Assembly: GCF_022539315.1 (NCBI RefSeq)
Contig: NC_066333.1
Coordinates: forward strand, 4,721,501-4,785,500
DNA: 64,000 nucleotides
Origin: Serinus canaria
Lineage: Eukaryota; Chordata; Aves; Passeriformes; Fringillidae
Direction of reading: 5' to 3'
Below are positions 49,263-60,620 of this stretch, piece after piece. The notes beneath the pieces were generated by a model. That model worked only from the letters and a program-made list of their open reading frames with translations. It did not search any database and was not told the DNA's origin. A program made the translations under genes and the position numbers. Numbering within the stretch: the stretch's first letter is position 1; each line of letters begins with the position of its first letter.

Positions 49263-51080
49263 AAGAGAAGGGAAGACACTGGCGTGGTGCCAATCGTTGG
49301 AGTTTTTGTCATGATAAATGGCTCACAAGGAGTCAGCATGACCCGCCAAGTAAACCCAAATGCTCTCAAAGAGCCGTGGGCTTCAGATACTGCTGACAGA
49401 CAAGCACTCCTTATCAGCCTTTTTGTTTAAACACACAGGCAGGGCTGCACAGGCAGGAGATGTGCGGCAGGGAGGGAGAAGCAGGCCAGCAGAGAGGACT
49501 GTGCTGGCAGATAATGTCCACCCAGATGTCCACAGCTGATTTCCACCCACTTGACTTCTGCAGAAGCTTTGCATTTCCCCTCAGCTACACACACAGGTCA
49601 CAGTGGATCCCCTCTGCTGCTGCTGCCTGCGGTGGATGAGTTGTGGAGCACAGCAAAGGCTTCTTTGGTTTCTGAAGGGAGGAATTCGCATTCAGAGCTG
49701 TTGACTGAGATGGGGGCTCATGTTTCTGTTGTACCTGCATCAGAGGCAGAGCTTCTCTGCACTTGGGTTGGTTTGTTTTATCCTGCTTTTTGGGTTTTTG
49801 TGTATTTGACTCAAGTGAAAGGTTTGGGATGTATAGCTTTGAAAGTTGATTTCATATTTATTTCTGATATTTTTGCTCCTTATCCACTCTCTCCTAGAAA
49901 GTGTCAGTCTTGTTCTGGTGGGCAGGTCAAGACATGAGCTCAGTATTGGTTTGAGGAGCACTTGTGCACCACTTAGATCCCCTGCCTGATTTTATGGAAA
50001 TCTGTCTGTAAGTGCAGCCCCCACAATGCCTAAACAGCCTTTTGCTAACAGACTGTAATGCACTCAATTTACACTTGCAGGGAACAACTACAAGGACAAC
50101 CAAAGATATAATTAATGTGAAATAAGTATTCCCCAGCAGAACAGTCTTAGGGAATTGATGAAGCTGAAGAAAACTACTTTTCTCCAGTTACTCTCAGAGG
50201 GAATTTCAAAGCAATGGAAAATGTTCAGGAGAATATCCAAATAAAAGAAGACGTGTTAGAAAGAGCCTACCCTTAACTGCAAGTGAACCATTCAAATCCT
50301 CGAAACCTAAGGAGTAAGAAATAGGATAGATTGAGAAATTAAAAACGTCAACCAGAGACAGAAGATAAAGGGATTGAATCGTGAGTCTTCCACTGTTTGG
50401 GTGAGTGTAATCATCTCTCCCTTATCCACGTTGCTGTGTATACAAGGACAGGCGACAGGGGAAATAAGAAGGACATTATGAAGCACAAGTAGTCACAGGA
50501 CATTTGAAAATACGAAGTATTTAATAGTAGCAAGTGTGAGCAGAGTGGATTAAATAGGTGCTTTGGTGAATAGCTCAGTTAAATGATCTGCAAGCCCAGA
50601 GCTGTGGAGACAGAGCCTGGTGTCGGCGGCAGTGAGACGGGGCGAGCTGGCAGGAGACATCCCTTGGGGGAGTGAGGGGAGCAGAAGGAGCTCTTGGAAC
50701 AAGCTGTGCCTTGTATCCCTGAGACAGCTCGGGGTGAGCTGGAGCCTCTGCACAGGGCAGTGAAGCTCTGGAAGTGATGCTGGTGTGGGCTGCAGGAGTG
50801 GTGTAGCTACATCAGCTTTGTGCCAGGGATGGATGGCTCAGCGAGCCAGTGGGGCTGATCAGCTTCTCTTCCTGGGCTGGAGTGAGCTGTGCCAGAGTTA
50901 GTGAGGGGCTTTTGTGCTGTCCTTTGCTCTGAGGTGTTGAGGGGTCTTCAGGGCTTGGCCATGAACTCGTGATCAGGCTGAATCCTCTGTGTTTCCCATA
51001 AAGGGCATGGAGTTAATGGACTAATGGTAAGCACAATGCAGACACAAGAGTTAATGCCTGCAGTCCACACCTGGCTTTTG
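49263..51080. other. Non-coding stretch, some blocks of mixed composition
   Basis: No gene was recognised. The part from 49265 to 49420 (with 'gtcatgataaatggctcac' and 'ggagtcagcatgacccgcca') and the GC-richer, slightly CpG-richer part at 50590-50960 ('gtcggcggcagtgagacggg') stand out from their flanks. Neither is a CpG island and neither has a matching coding frame. Confidence 0.5.
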
Positions 51081-51170
51081 ACTTGACTGACTTTGTCGTG
51101 ACACTTTATTTATCTCTTTGTGCATCTGCAAAATGAGGAGTGGTGGCAGCAGGTATCACCTTTCTGCATG
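51081..51170 (+). mobile_element. Possible MIR-type SINE remnant
   Basis: The words 'gactttgtcgtgacacttta', tttatctctttgtgcatctg and caaaatgaggag follow the order of the plus-strand MIR body ('gaccttgggcaagttactta', 'acctctctgtgc', 'catctgtaaaatgggga'), with the 'ctcagtttcct' part missing. The match is short and weak, and chance similarity is possible. Confidence 0.35.
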
Positions 51171-51828
51171 ACTGGAGAGAAATGGGAAAGAGATTGGAGA
51201 GATATGGAAAAGGAGAGTCTAGGAAACAGGTTGTCACAAGTGGGCGAGGCTTCCAGGGATGAGAGGGTGGCTTGTCTGATGGGGTGGCCAATTGCTTCCT
51301 CTCTACATAATTATTGTTGCCATCAATGTGAAGACCCAACAGCTGAAATACATATTTGATTTTGTGAGTGGGACTTAAGTAGACAGAAAATCAAATCGAA
51401 GCCAAGAACTAGCCTGAAGGCAGGCACATCCTAATGCAAAAAAAATTTTAAAGGGATTTGAGCATTCCCTGTGGCACAGTTTCCTTGTCCCACTGCTGCT
51501 GATGCAGCATGGACTGGTTTCCCCCAATTTCCAGGAGACCAAAGAAATAAAATACTGTTCTGTCAAAACCAAAGTGCCTCTGGGCAGCAGATGAAGAGGG
51601 TTTGGAGCTCTCTATCTTTTATTGGTTTTATTTTTTTTCCCTTTTCCATCCTGCATTTGCTCTTAAAGAAATTGTCATTGAGGGGGGAGAAGGCAAACAA
51701 AAGTTGACTTTTGTTAAGCGGTGGAGACTTGGCAGTTCCGTGGAGGTCATGGTGCTCAGTCAGTGTCAGCCTCCATTCCCCAGAGTTGTATCCTGTAATG
51801 TATTTATTTATCATTACAGACGGCCAAA
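51171..51828. other. Non-coding spacer
   Basis: No gene or repeat was recognised. Frames of up to 119 codons cross this interval on both strands without resemblance to known proteins. Confidence 0.5.
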
Positions 51829-51849
51829 TTTTTTTTTTCCCCCTTTCAG
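51829..51849 (+). other. Strong splice-acceptor-like signal
   Basis: A run of ten T, five C and tttc leads into AG at 51848-51849, a textbook acceptor. Downstream, 'tttgttctgtccaaggccgc' then 'agggttccgacagag' is unusually CpG-containing for this window. The three frames close at different points within about 90 bases and no donor stands out. It could be a terminal exon, a non-coding RNA exon, a cryptic site or chance. Confidence 0.25.
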
Positions 51850-54547
51850 TTTGTTCTGTCCAAGGCCGCAGGGTTCCGACAGAGATCAACAGCATTCCCG
51901 CAGTGATGAAGCAGCTCGTCAAAAGCTGAATTAGATGTTAAATCTTTCTGAAGTGGGGAGGAGGAGGAAGGAGGGGAATCACATTGTGTTAAGAATTTAT
52001 CATGTGTTGTTTCCTGTGAGATAATGTATAGGAGAAGATTTGTTATGGTGCAAGTTTCAAACTGCTGTTTCAGGGCTACAGTGTCTGCCAAGCTTATGAT
52101 GTATTTGATCTTTTCTGAAAGTCCTTCTTTTCCTTTGCTACCTTTTAAGCAGGCTGTCTTCCAGGTAGGTAAACACTTAAATGCTTCACTACTGAAACAC
52201 ATACAGGTGAGCACTAAAATTTGCATGGATAAGAGGAATAAGCAGAAATAAGCTATAATAAACTGTGAGGACCAGTGAAGCTCCAGCTCTGGACAGAAGG
52301 CTGGGTGCTCAAGCCATCCTGAGCTTTGCAGTTGGATATGTCAGACAAGCTGTGCAGATGTGCCTTCTTGTGGAAACCTATGAATTTTGGTACAGATCCT
52401 GAGGAAATCAAGGCCTTGATTTGCAAAGGTGCTGCAAAATGTTCCCAGCATTACTTCATGCCCAAAGAAGCCACAGCCTGATGGTGCTTCTGAAAACATT
52501 TATTGAGCCATTCTGTATCAGTGACTATCTCTTACAATGCAGGTTGCTTTCTTGAGCCTGTGCACTTGTAACCTGGTGGAAATACCCTTTATGTTCTTTC
52601 TTTTCTCATGTTCCTTTTATCCTCAGAAGGACATAGGGCTGAGCCTCATTTATGTGTTCTGATATAACAGTGTTTGCTATTTGTAGTTGTTGAAAAGGCA
52701 GTTCATGTCCCTTATTAATGGACTCTAAAATGCACCCCTTTTAATCTAAATTGAGAGGGGGAATGTGTCCAAAAGATTTTTCTCTCTGAACCAGTACACT
52801 GGTGTAAGAACATTTGGGGTAAAATAGCTTTGCTCCAACAAGTGCAATGACAGATGAACAGGCAATCCCAAAGTTTACTCAGTATTGTTTTGTTCCCAGT
52901 ATCTAGGTCAAGATATTTCTGTTTTTTTGAATCAGAGTTTCTAGAGGTCTTAAATAACACTGTTAATATTATGAGTGGTTTAGTTATCAGGCAGGAAGGA
53001 AGCTTATTGATCAGCAGGAAAAGCACTGTGTGCATATGAGCCATCTCTTCCTGCCTGCCTTTAATGAATCTGAAATCCAACATCGGGCTTGGAAAGTCCC
53101 TCGTGCTGAGGGATTTGGGAAGGAAACTTGTAACACACCTTCCTCCTGCCTCAGCTCCTTGCCTGGTTTTTACCAGAAGCACCTGAATTACTTTTAATGA
53201 AACTTTTCCATAAAGCAATCCTGAAAGTGTGAACTACTGTGTGCTCTGCTTAGGAGCGAGTGAGGTGCAGGGGGAAGTCAAAAATTCACCCACTGTTGGA
53301 TGAGTCTTGCCACTGACTTTGGGTTTGAACCCATTTTTTGTACTATCAAAGTGTTGGTTTGGCCTCTGGACTGGGTGAATGTGCTTTTCAGATGCTGGCT
53401 CCCTCCTGAATATCCACATGGGGAAAACACATGACTGGTTTAAACCACCAGGCTCAGAAAACACCAGCAGACACCACGGGTGTCAAGGGTGAACAATGAT
53501 GTTGTCAGTCAGCATCTTAGGTTGCTCAATTTGATTACAAGGAACTTGGAGGTAAAATCCAGGAAAAAAAATGTTCTGGCTTTTCTAGGCTGTCCTAAAA
53601 GGAACTTTACTCCATCTTTCCTTTTGGGGGTTTGTGATGTTGCCAAAGAAGTTCAGGGTAACCTGTCTTTGCTCAAAGCAGAGAGGTACATAAGTTGTGA
53701 CATCATCTTTCTTAAGAATGTCTCCCATCTCTCACATTAGATCATTTACAGAACATAGGGCAGTAGCAGGAATCTCTGAGTGAGCATCATCATCATGAGA
53801 TGAAAGAAAATCATGGTGTTTCCTCTGCCCATTCACTCAATGAAACTTGAACTCCTCCTGTGAAAGCAGCAAGGCTTTGACAGGAGGACAGGTGAAGAGC
53901 AGGACCTTTCTGGGGTATGGGAAGTGTTAATTTGAAACCCTCTGGCCGAGAAGTGGAATTTCTGCAGGAGTTCAGGATTTGTTGAGTAACTCAGTGAAGC
54001 AGCAGTGGCATTTCTGTGGTGTGGCTTGGCTCAGAGGAGGCCCCAGCAGCAGGCTCTGGGAGGAGCACACCCACCTGGGAGCGCTTGGTACTCACCTGTA
54101 GCTCCTAGGGGAGATGAACATCTGCTTGTGGAGTCCAAAAAGAGCTGGGCTGAGCTTGGTGTGCAGCCCAGCTCAAGTGGGAACATGCCCAGATGCTGAG
54201 CTGCTCAGGGAGCACTGCAGATGGGAACATAAAGGATGCATAAAGGGTTGGGGATTGGGAACATCACCTGTTCCAATGAAGGCAGCTACAGGGCAGGTTG
54301 TGCAAAGTGACTGGGCTGCTCTGACAGTTCACCCCTGCCAAAAGGGAGAAGTGTCTCTGTACCACCCAGCTCTTGGTCGAGCTCTGCTGGACCAGCTCAC
54401 CACACTGAGTGCAGCAGTGGGGAGCTATCAGAGCAAGTATCTCGTGGGACTTCATCCTGCCCGGTGTTTGCAGAAGGCCACAATGAAGCAGAAAAATGAA
54501 TCCTCCTCTGCCAAGCAGTTTTATTTACCATGTGTTCCTCTTTGCAG
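51850..54547. other. Non-coding stretch, no gene recognised
   Basis: No gene was recognised with confidence. A 167-codon minus-strand frame (52715-53218) and a 146-codon plus-strand frame (54114-54554) have no recognisable domain or motif. The segment ends in 'accatgtgttcctctttgcag', a good splice acceptor. Confidence 0.5.
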
Positions 54548-54707
54548 TTTCTGAAGGATCTGGAAGAAATTACCAGTGACAGTTGTGAGAGGGATGTACT
54601 CCAGCTTGGCGGGGCTGGTTTGTGCTTTGTTACCACATTGCCTCTTCCTAGCAAAGTGGATTTGCTGGTGGCATTCCTGGATTTCTTGAGCTCTCATGCT
54701 AACTCTG
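54548..54707 (+). other. Exon-like open stretch (hypothesis)
   Basis: A pyrimidine-rich acceptor ending 'ttcctctttgcag' (AG at 54546-54547) is followed by 160 bases with one frame open from the first base: 53 codons, beginning FLKDLEEITSDSCERDVLQL and ending LLVAFLDFLSSHANS. A consensus donor, ctctg|gtaagtg, follows at 54708. Both splice sites are good and the size is typical of an internal exon. The peptide is not recognised and no partner exon could be linked. Random sequence gives an open frame of this length in roughly one in ten tries per frame, so chance remains likely. Confidence 0.25.
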
Positions 54708-56398
54708 GTAAGTGTGTAGAAAGGTAATAATGAGCATCATACAGGAAATAGCAGTTCAGGGGTTTGTTTGTTTGTTTTGGTTTTTTGGTTATTGCAGATC
54801 TGTGTTTCAGGCTGGAAAATGCTTCTGTAGCCCACTTGGATAGGAGTGTTGTATTGCTTTTCCTGGTTCTTTATTTGTTCCATATGCCTTTCTGTTATAT
54901 CAAGCTGCCCATCCTGGGCTTTTGGGCAAGATCTGGTCCTGCCTGTGACACTGCAGGTCACACAGCAAAGCCTCCCAGTAAAGGAGTGTAACTGTCACAA
55001 GAATGTGTTTCCAATGCACAGAAAAGAAATCCAATAGAAAAGTGACATGATAAAAGACAAGCTGTGTTGAACAAAGATGTTTCCTGTGTATCACACCCAG
55101 ACATGGTGTATTTCATAGTACAGCAGAGCACACTCCATCAGAATCACAGGGAAGAAGCAGACCTGCTAAAAGAATAACATTTTGGTGCCAGGGAAATTAT
55201 GCATTTAATAGATCTCCGCTGGATTTTGTAGAAAGATTTGCAGCTACATTCAGCCTTGGCTAAAATGTGATGGCAACATGTTGTAGGAGCCAGTTCCTCC
55301 TCAGGGCTTCCTGTTACAACAATGGAGCTGTAAACGGTGTTCTGGAAGTGGCAAGTGTCAGAAGGCAGCAGGATGTCATTGCAGTTGGGAGGTGCTTTTG
55401 ATTAACTGGCCTGTTCAAATGCTGAGCTGTCCAGGAGAAATCCGCTCAGGTCGCTTTTCAGATGCTTGGAGGGGAGGAAGTCTGACTGTGCTCTACATGC
55501 CTTGTTGCACTGGATCCTGATCCTTATCCAAATCTACTCTGGCCAGAGCAGAGCCTCAGGGTAGAGTTTTTCTCCTGCATGCAGCCTCCCCTTACTCCTG
55601 GCAGCTGCTGATGGGACGCAGCTCTTGCAGAGAGGCAGGATGGATGGAAGGGACAGACTTGTTGGGCTTCCTTTAACCTGTCTCCTACTGGCAATTCCTG
55701 TCCAAGAGAAACCTCTGCTCAATGTCTTCAGCAGAAACCTTTCCAAAAGTTGACAGCTTTGAGTGAAAAACATCGACGTGGTGTTTTGTGTTTTGCATAG
55801 AGGGTTTGAAAAATATCACCTACAGCATGTCAGAGTGCCAACTGTTTGCAAACTTTGGGGCACTTCCTTCCTGCAGCATTCAAAAGAGTAAAGAGCTCAT
55901 CCTCTGTCACTTCTGTGTCTACTTTGGAAGGGACGTTTCTCTAGGAGAACTAGGACTGTCTCTGCAGAGACCAAGCTGTCACTAAAAGATTTGTGCCTTC
56001 TGACCACATGAGGAGAAAAGCCAATTTTATAAAGGCGTGTCTCTCTCCTCTGTCCCTGCCTTCCCACATGTACCTGTCCACTTCAAAAGGAGACTGAAAG
56101 GAAGGAGGATGTAAGGTGGGACAGTGGATGGTGCTCTTGGCTGATGCCAGCAGCAACTGGACACAACCTGTTCTGCCTAGACCATCTGCCTTGTGATAGA
56201 AAATCCTAATGGATTCATTTTAATTTAGGCTTCAAAGGCAATAGGTTGGTTCTCTCTTCCACATTCTACTCTTGGAGTGATAATTTGACTATTTTCTGGC
56301 TGTGGAAGGAGGAACTGGTTGATGAAACTACTTTACAATGTATGAGTGGGAGAAACCCCTGTGCCAGGGGTGGCTGGGGGGCAGGGGCAGCGTGAGGA
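54708..56398. other. Non-coding stretch, no gene recognised
   Basis: No gene was recognised. A small (tttg)n run lies at about 54763-54780. Confidence 0.55.
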
Positions 56399-56420
56399 GG
56401 GGAGCACTGGGCAGGGTGGG
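56399..56420 (+). other. G-quadruplex-type motif
   Basis: G-runs at 56399-56402, 56409-56411, 56414-56416 and 56418-56420 are spaced by loops of 6, 2 and 1 bases. Further G-runs lie just upstream (56367-56387). The surrounding GC-rich patch (56340-56530) holds chance frames on both strands. Confidence 0.6.
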
Positions 56421-59400
56421 CTGTGGATGCTCTCTGTGCCCATGGGGTGCTGAGGGAGAGTTTCCACCCCCAGCAGTCACCACTGGTGCTGCAGGACCTG
56501 CCCTGTGTCTGCAGGCTTGCAGGGGAGGCTAAAATAGTTCTTGGCATCAAGTCTTGGATCTTGGAACCTCTTTGCTTAATAGATTGCTCTGTCTCCCTAG
56601 TGATAGTGCTGCAGCTGCAAGCCACAGAGGCATTTTGGCTGAAGTCCTCTTGGTTTAAAGGAGAGAATACTGGCTGGATCTGCTCAGCAGCAGCAGGACT
56701 GAGTGCTCCCTTTTCACCCTGCCCTGGGAGAGTCCCAATTCTGCTAACCTGAGGGACACATCCCTTCATGGCCCAGGCTCTGGAGATGAGAGAAACAGTG
56801 TCTGCAGAAGATTTTGGTTTATATAGAAAGATGTGAAGTCTCTGCCCAAGAGGCTTTTTTTGTGCCTTTTTTTCCTTTTGAAAGTTACTAAGTTTATTTT
56901 TGTCTGTGTGAGTTGGCCTGGTTTTTTTAATATATGGTAAAGGTGGCTAGAGTCCTGCATAGACGCTTTTTTATATTTCATATAAACCTAAACAAATATA
57001 TTAAATAAAAGTCCTTTCACCTCCAACTTGATGGTTCAAATCCAATCGTGCTTGGGAACAGAAATGTTCAAGCAGTAAAAATAAAACATCTCCTGATTTA
57101 TGAATAGAAGTGTCAAGCTTTGACTTGCTGTGATTACTGGCATCACATTATTTGTGAACGTTCAGACAACTGCCAGAAATCCACGAAACACATTTGTGAA
57201 TCCCAGAAGTTTCATAAACTTCAGCCTGAGTGGTTATTTGCTTTCTGGTGGATAAGTGGGCTGGCTGGAGTTGTGTAACGAGGCCAGCTCACTAATGTTC
57301 AGGTCTCACAGTGATAATAAGGAGTGCAAAGCTCTTGTTCCTGTTGCACAGCAGAAGGTGGCAATTCTGCTCCAGTTTACACCAGACAATTGCCATTTGC
57401 TTTGGGGAGATGGTGTTACTGGTTTGAGGAAGCCAAGGAAGAGGGGATACAGCCTGACTTTCAAGCCTTACATTGTTTGCTGTGGCAGCTCCTGGGGGGG
57501 AAAAAAAATTCTGTTATTTTCTTCAAGGCTGAATTGTCCTACTGAAAAAACCACAGCAGTGGTAACACCAGGTAATGCTTGTAGAGAACAGGAGGTGGTG
57601 GGAAATGGGGCTGGGGTTCAGGGCTCTGTGCAAGGCAAAGCACATCAGCCACTCTTTATTTGTACCAGTGTTCAAATGCCTGAAAAAGCATGGGAATTGA
57701 GCAAACCCATATGGATTTCACACCAGGAGAGGAGATGCCACAATTAAAGCCTAAATTCAAGGCATAGCTGTGCTAAGATGACTCTCTCCCCAGCAGACCC
57801 TGCCATAAACCAATTTGTTGGGCACCCAAAAGCGACGAGTGAATCCCAGGCTGTGGGAATCTTGGCTCAAAGCAATGGCAAGACATGGCCTGGAGATTAC
57901 AGAACTACTCTAAGATTAATTGTACATGATATTTTGAACTTTTTTAAAGTGTTCTTTTCCTTTATGGGAGTCTTTATGTTCTCTCACTGCTTTCTCTCCA
58001 TCTGCAGAAAGTAAAATTTTGGAAAGGTTATTATAGCAGCTTTGTCACAATATATGGTACCTGCTTGGGGAAGTGACAGGATAGGGACAACATGGCATAG
58101 TTTGCTTCTGCAAGCACTCTGCATATGTGAGACTTTAAACCACTATTTGCAGTTCTGTTGGTATTGTAAATAATAGATCAGGTCCATGATTCATTTGCTG
58201 AAAGTTCCAGCAGATGCGGTGCAATTAACAGACTGTAGTCATTAGGTTTTGGAGAGAGGGTGACATATCAATTTTTAACTGTTTTTCTGCTTAGAAACAC
58301 ATCCAAGTAGTGCTGCCTCCAGAGGGATATGCACATGGATGAATGCACTTTGTGCATGCCATTTTATATACATTCTCACTTTGCTTTCCAAGCATTAACA
58401 TGTGTAAATCCCTTTGGCATGTGCAGATACGTGCAAGTGGGCTGTGCACCCATAGCATTTATTTGCATATGGAAGAAAGCATATGTGGAACTGTGTGCAC
58501 TGAGTTACACTTGCACTGAAGCCCCTTGAGGGTTTGACCTTACAAAGTATCTCTTCAAACCTGCAACTCAGCGAGATTTGGTTCCTTTTGCCTCCAGAAT
58601 AAAGGCAGGGTGACTTTTTGGAGGAACCATGATATTATTTTAGGAAATAAACCTTTTGAGTTGTATTGCTCAGTTGCCTTCCCTTTAATAGAGTAACATG
58701 AAAACCACAGAGGTGGAGAAACCAGTCTTGGTGGACAAATACAGGTGTAGCTCAGTGGTGCAGGTTAAGCTGGTACCCAAGTGAGTTCAGGTAATTACTG
58801 TTGGGGAGATTGTTCTTTCTACCCACACAAATAATCCTGTGGCTTCAGCACAACACCACAAACTCTTTGCTGCTGTTGATCTCATCTGCTCAACAGACTC
58901 GTCCAACAAGTTGATTTGGCTTTCAGGGTCTTAAAACAGGAGAGAGACTGTGGAGCTGTGGTGCCCATTCCCCACAGTAATGCAGGACATGACCCAGCAG
59001 GGTGAATCTCACAGATGTGATCCAGGACCATAATTATAGTTAGCCTCTGGGAATATTAATGCATGCATTTGAATTTTGAGGGCAGTTGAAACAGAGAAAA
59101 AAGGTTTTGAGAACAGCTTTTCCTTTACATTTTAGGAGGGCTTTTAATTATTTTGTCCAATAGCTCCTAACTTCTGCCAATAGTTCTGTTCTTTGTGCAT
59201 GGATGTAAAGATGATGACAGTATCTGAGAAAATATTTCCTTGAAATGCCAGATAAAACCTGAGAAATTTAGCTGGGGAAACTTCTGAGAACCTTTTGGCA
59301 AACTGTTGAGTTTTTTACCTCTGAACACCTACCACTGATTACTTAAATGATTTTTTAAAAATTGAAAACTAAATGAGTGTACCCCTAACTTCCCCGATGT

Positions 59401-59649
59401 AGGCAGTCTTGCCCATGTGAACTTTTTTCTCTCTTCTTATGCAGAAATTGAATGTTTCATTCTGTGTCTTACAGAGGCTCTAATTCAGGTTCCCTACTGT
59501 GATATCACTTTATTTAAGGACAGTGCAGGAGGCAGGAATCTGAACTGGCTGCCTGATGCTTAAGAAGGTGAATAATGACTTGGAGAAGACCTTGTGGGTA
59601 TCTTTTGATCTTTGGGCTTCAGACACCCCTTCACCCATAATTAACTCGT
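56421..59649. other. Non-coding stretch, no gene recognised
   Basis: No gene or named repeat was recognised. A 163-codon plus-strand frame (57256-57747) has no recognisable domain and no splice context. Confidence 0.55.
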
Positions 59650-60620
59650 GTGTTGACTGATCACCTGAGTGATCAGGGGAGACTCAGCATGTCAGTGGGA
59701 ACCAGGGAACTATTACTCCATGGCAAAACAGCAATCAAGCCAGCTCGTCTGTGATACAAATCAGATACCTGCAAGAACAAGTCATGTAATGGCAAGCTGT
59801 ACCGGAGATGGATGATATCCTAAATCATTATCTTCCATGGCATCAATTATGTTTACAGGCTAAGCCCATGCTATCTTCATGGCAAGCCCTGCATCCAGAT
59901 AGCAGCAGCAGCAACAACAAAAATTAAAATTACAGCATGAATTTCGGGAGGGGCAGTGCACTGTGCATGACTGGCTAATAAATCAAGACCATCCGTGGAT
60001 TAGATGGAGGGGAATGCGAATGGTTATCATTCTGTTGTATAAAATGCATAGCTTAGGCTCTATAGATCATTTAAAATATATATGAATTTGAAATCAGCCA
60101 AAAGATATGTCAGGCATTTTTCTCCTTAGAATTATGGCATGTTTTTAAAGCCTAAGTGCTTTTCAGTACAAATTTTAGCACGTTTTGCATTCAAATGAAA
60201 CATCTACTCTACGTGTGAAGCCTTTGCACACAGTGCCTGTAAAAGTGGAGGGAATCACTGGATTTATAGGTTCTTTTGCACATTCTGTCAAAGTCATTTC
60301 TGCCTAATGGAGCCCATGGAACAGGAAAGGCTTTCATTGCACAACTTTCCATGAGAGATAATGTTTGCTGCCTGGCACATTGCAACGCCTAAACAAAGCC
60401 TCAAAATAAGTTTGTGTCAAAAGAAGGAACCTCAGCTGGGAAGGGATTAAGTTAATAGCATTTTCTGTAATGTCTTTATCAGCATTTCTGTGGCCAGTTT
60501 GTGACAATAAACAGGGGAAAAAAAGCTCATGTTTGAGATGGAAGTAAATTTCAGGCTGATATGAGTGATGTACCTCATAACCAGTTATAATTAGAAGGGA
60601 GGCTTCTTACAGCGCCGCTC
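59650..60620. promoter_or_regulatory. Strongest candidate for a conserved non-coding element
   Basis: Nearly 1 kb has the look of deeply conserved regulatory DNA: few simple repeats, no repeat family, balanced AT-richness and many distinct transcription-factor-like words. Examples are gatgatatcctaaatcatta, 'ccatggcatcaattatg', 'tgactggctaataaatcaag', 'taaaatgcatagctt', 'gcattcaaatgaaacatc' and 'gggattaagttaatagc'. An inverted repeat with perfect 8-bp arms (ctgatcac, gtgatcag, loop ctga) lies at 59657-59676. No frame is open through it. Conservation was not measured, and this is pattern judgement. Confidence 0.35.

Noticed and set aside
50590..50960. CpG island or promoter
   Set aside because: A few CpGs cluster near 50620-50660, but density over 200 bp is far below island level.
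52715..53218. 167-codon minus-strand open frame
   Set aside because: No domain, no splice structure and no recognisable composition. One or two frames this long are expected by chance in 64 kb.
56266..56769. 167-codon minus-strand open frame in a GC-rich patch
   Set aside because: The opposite strand is open over much of the same patch, which is a sign of low stop-codon density, not coding.
57256..57747. 163-codon plus-strand open frame
   Set aside because: It has no recognisable motif, and an overlapping frame of 73 codons is open as well. No splice or promoter context was seen.
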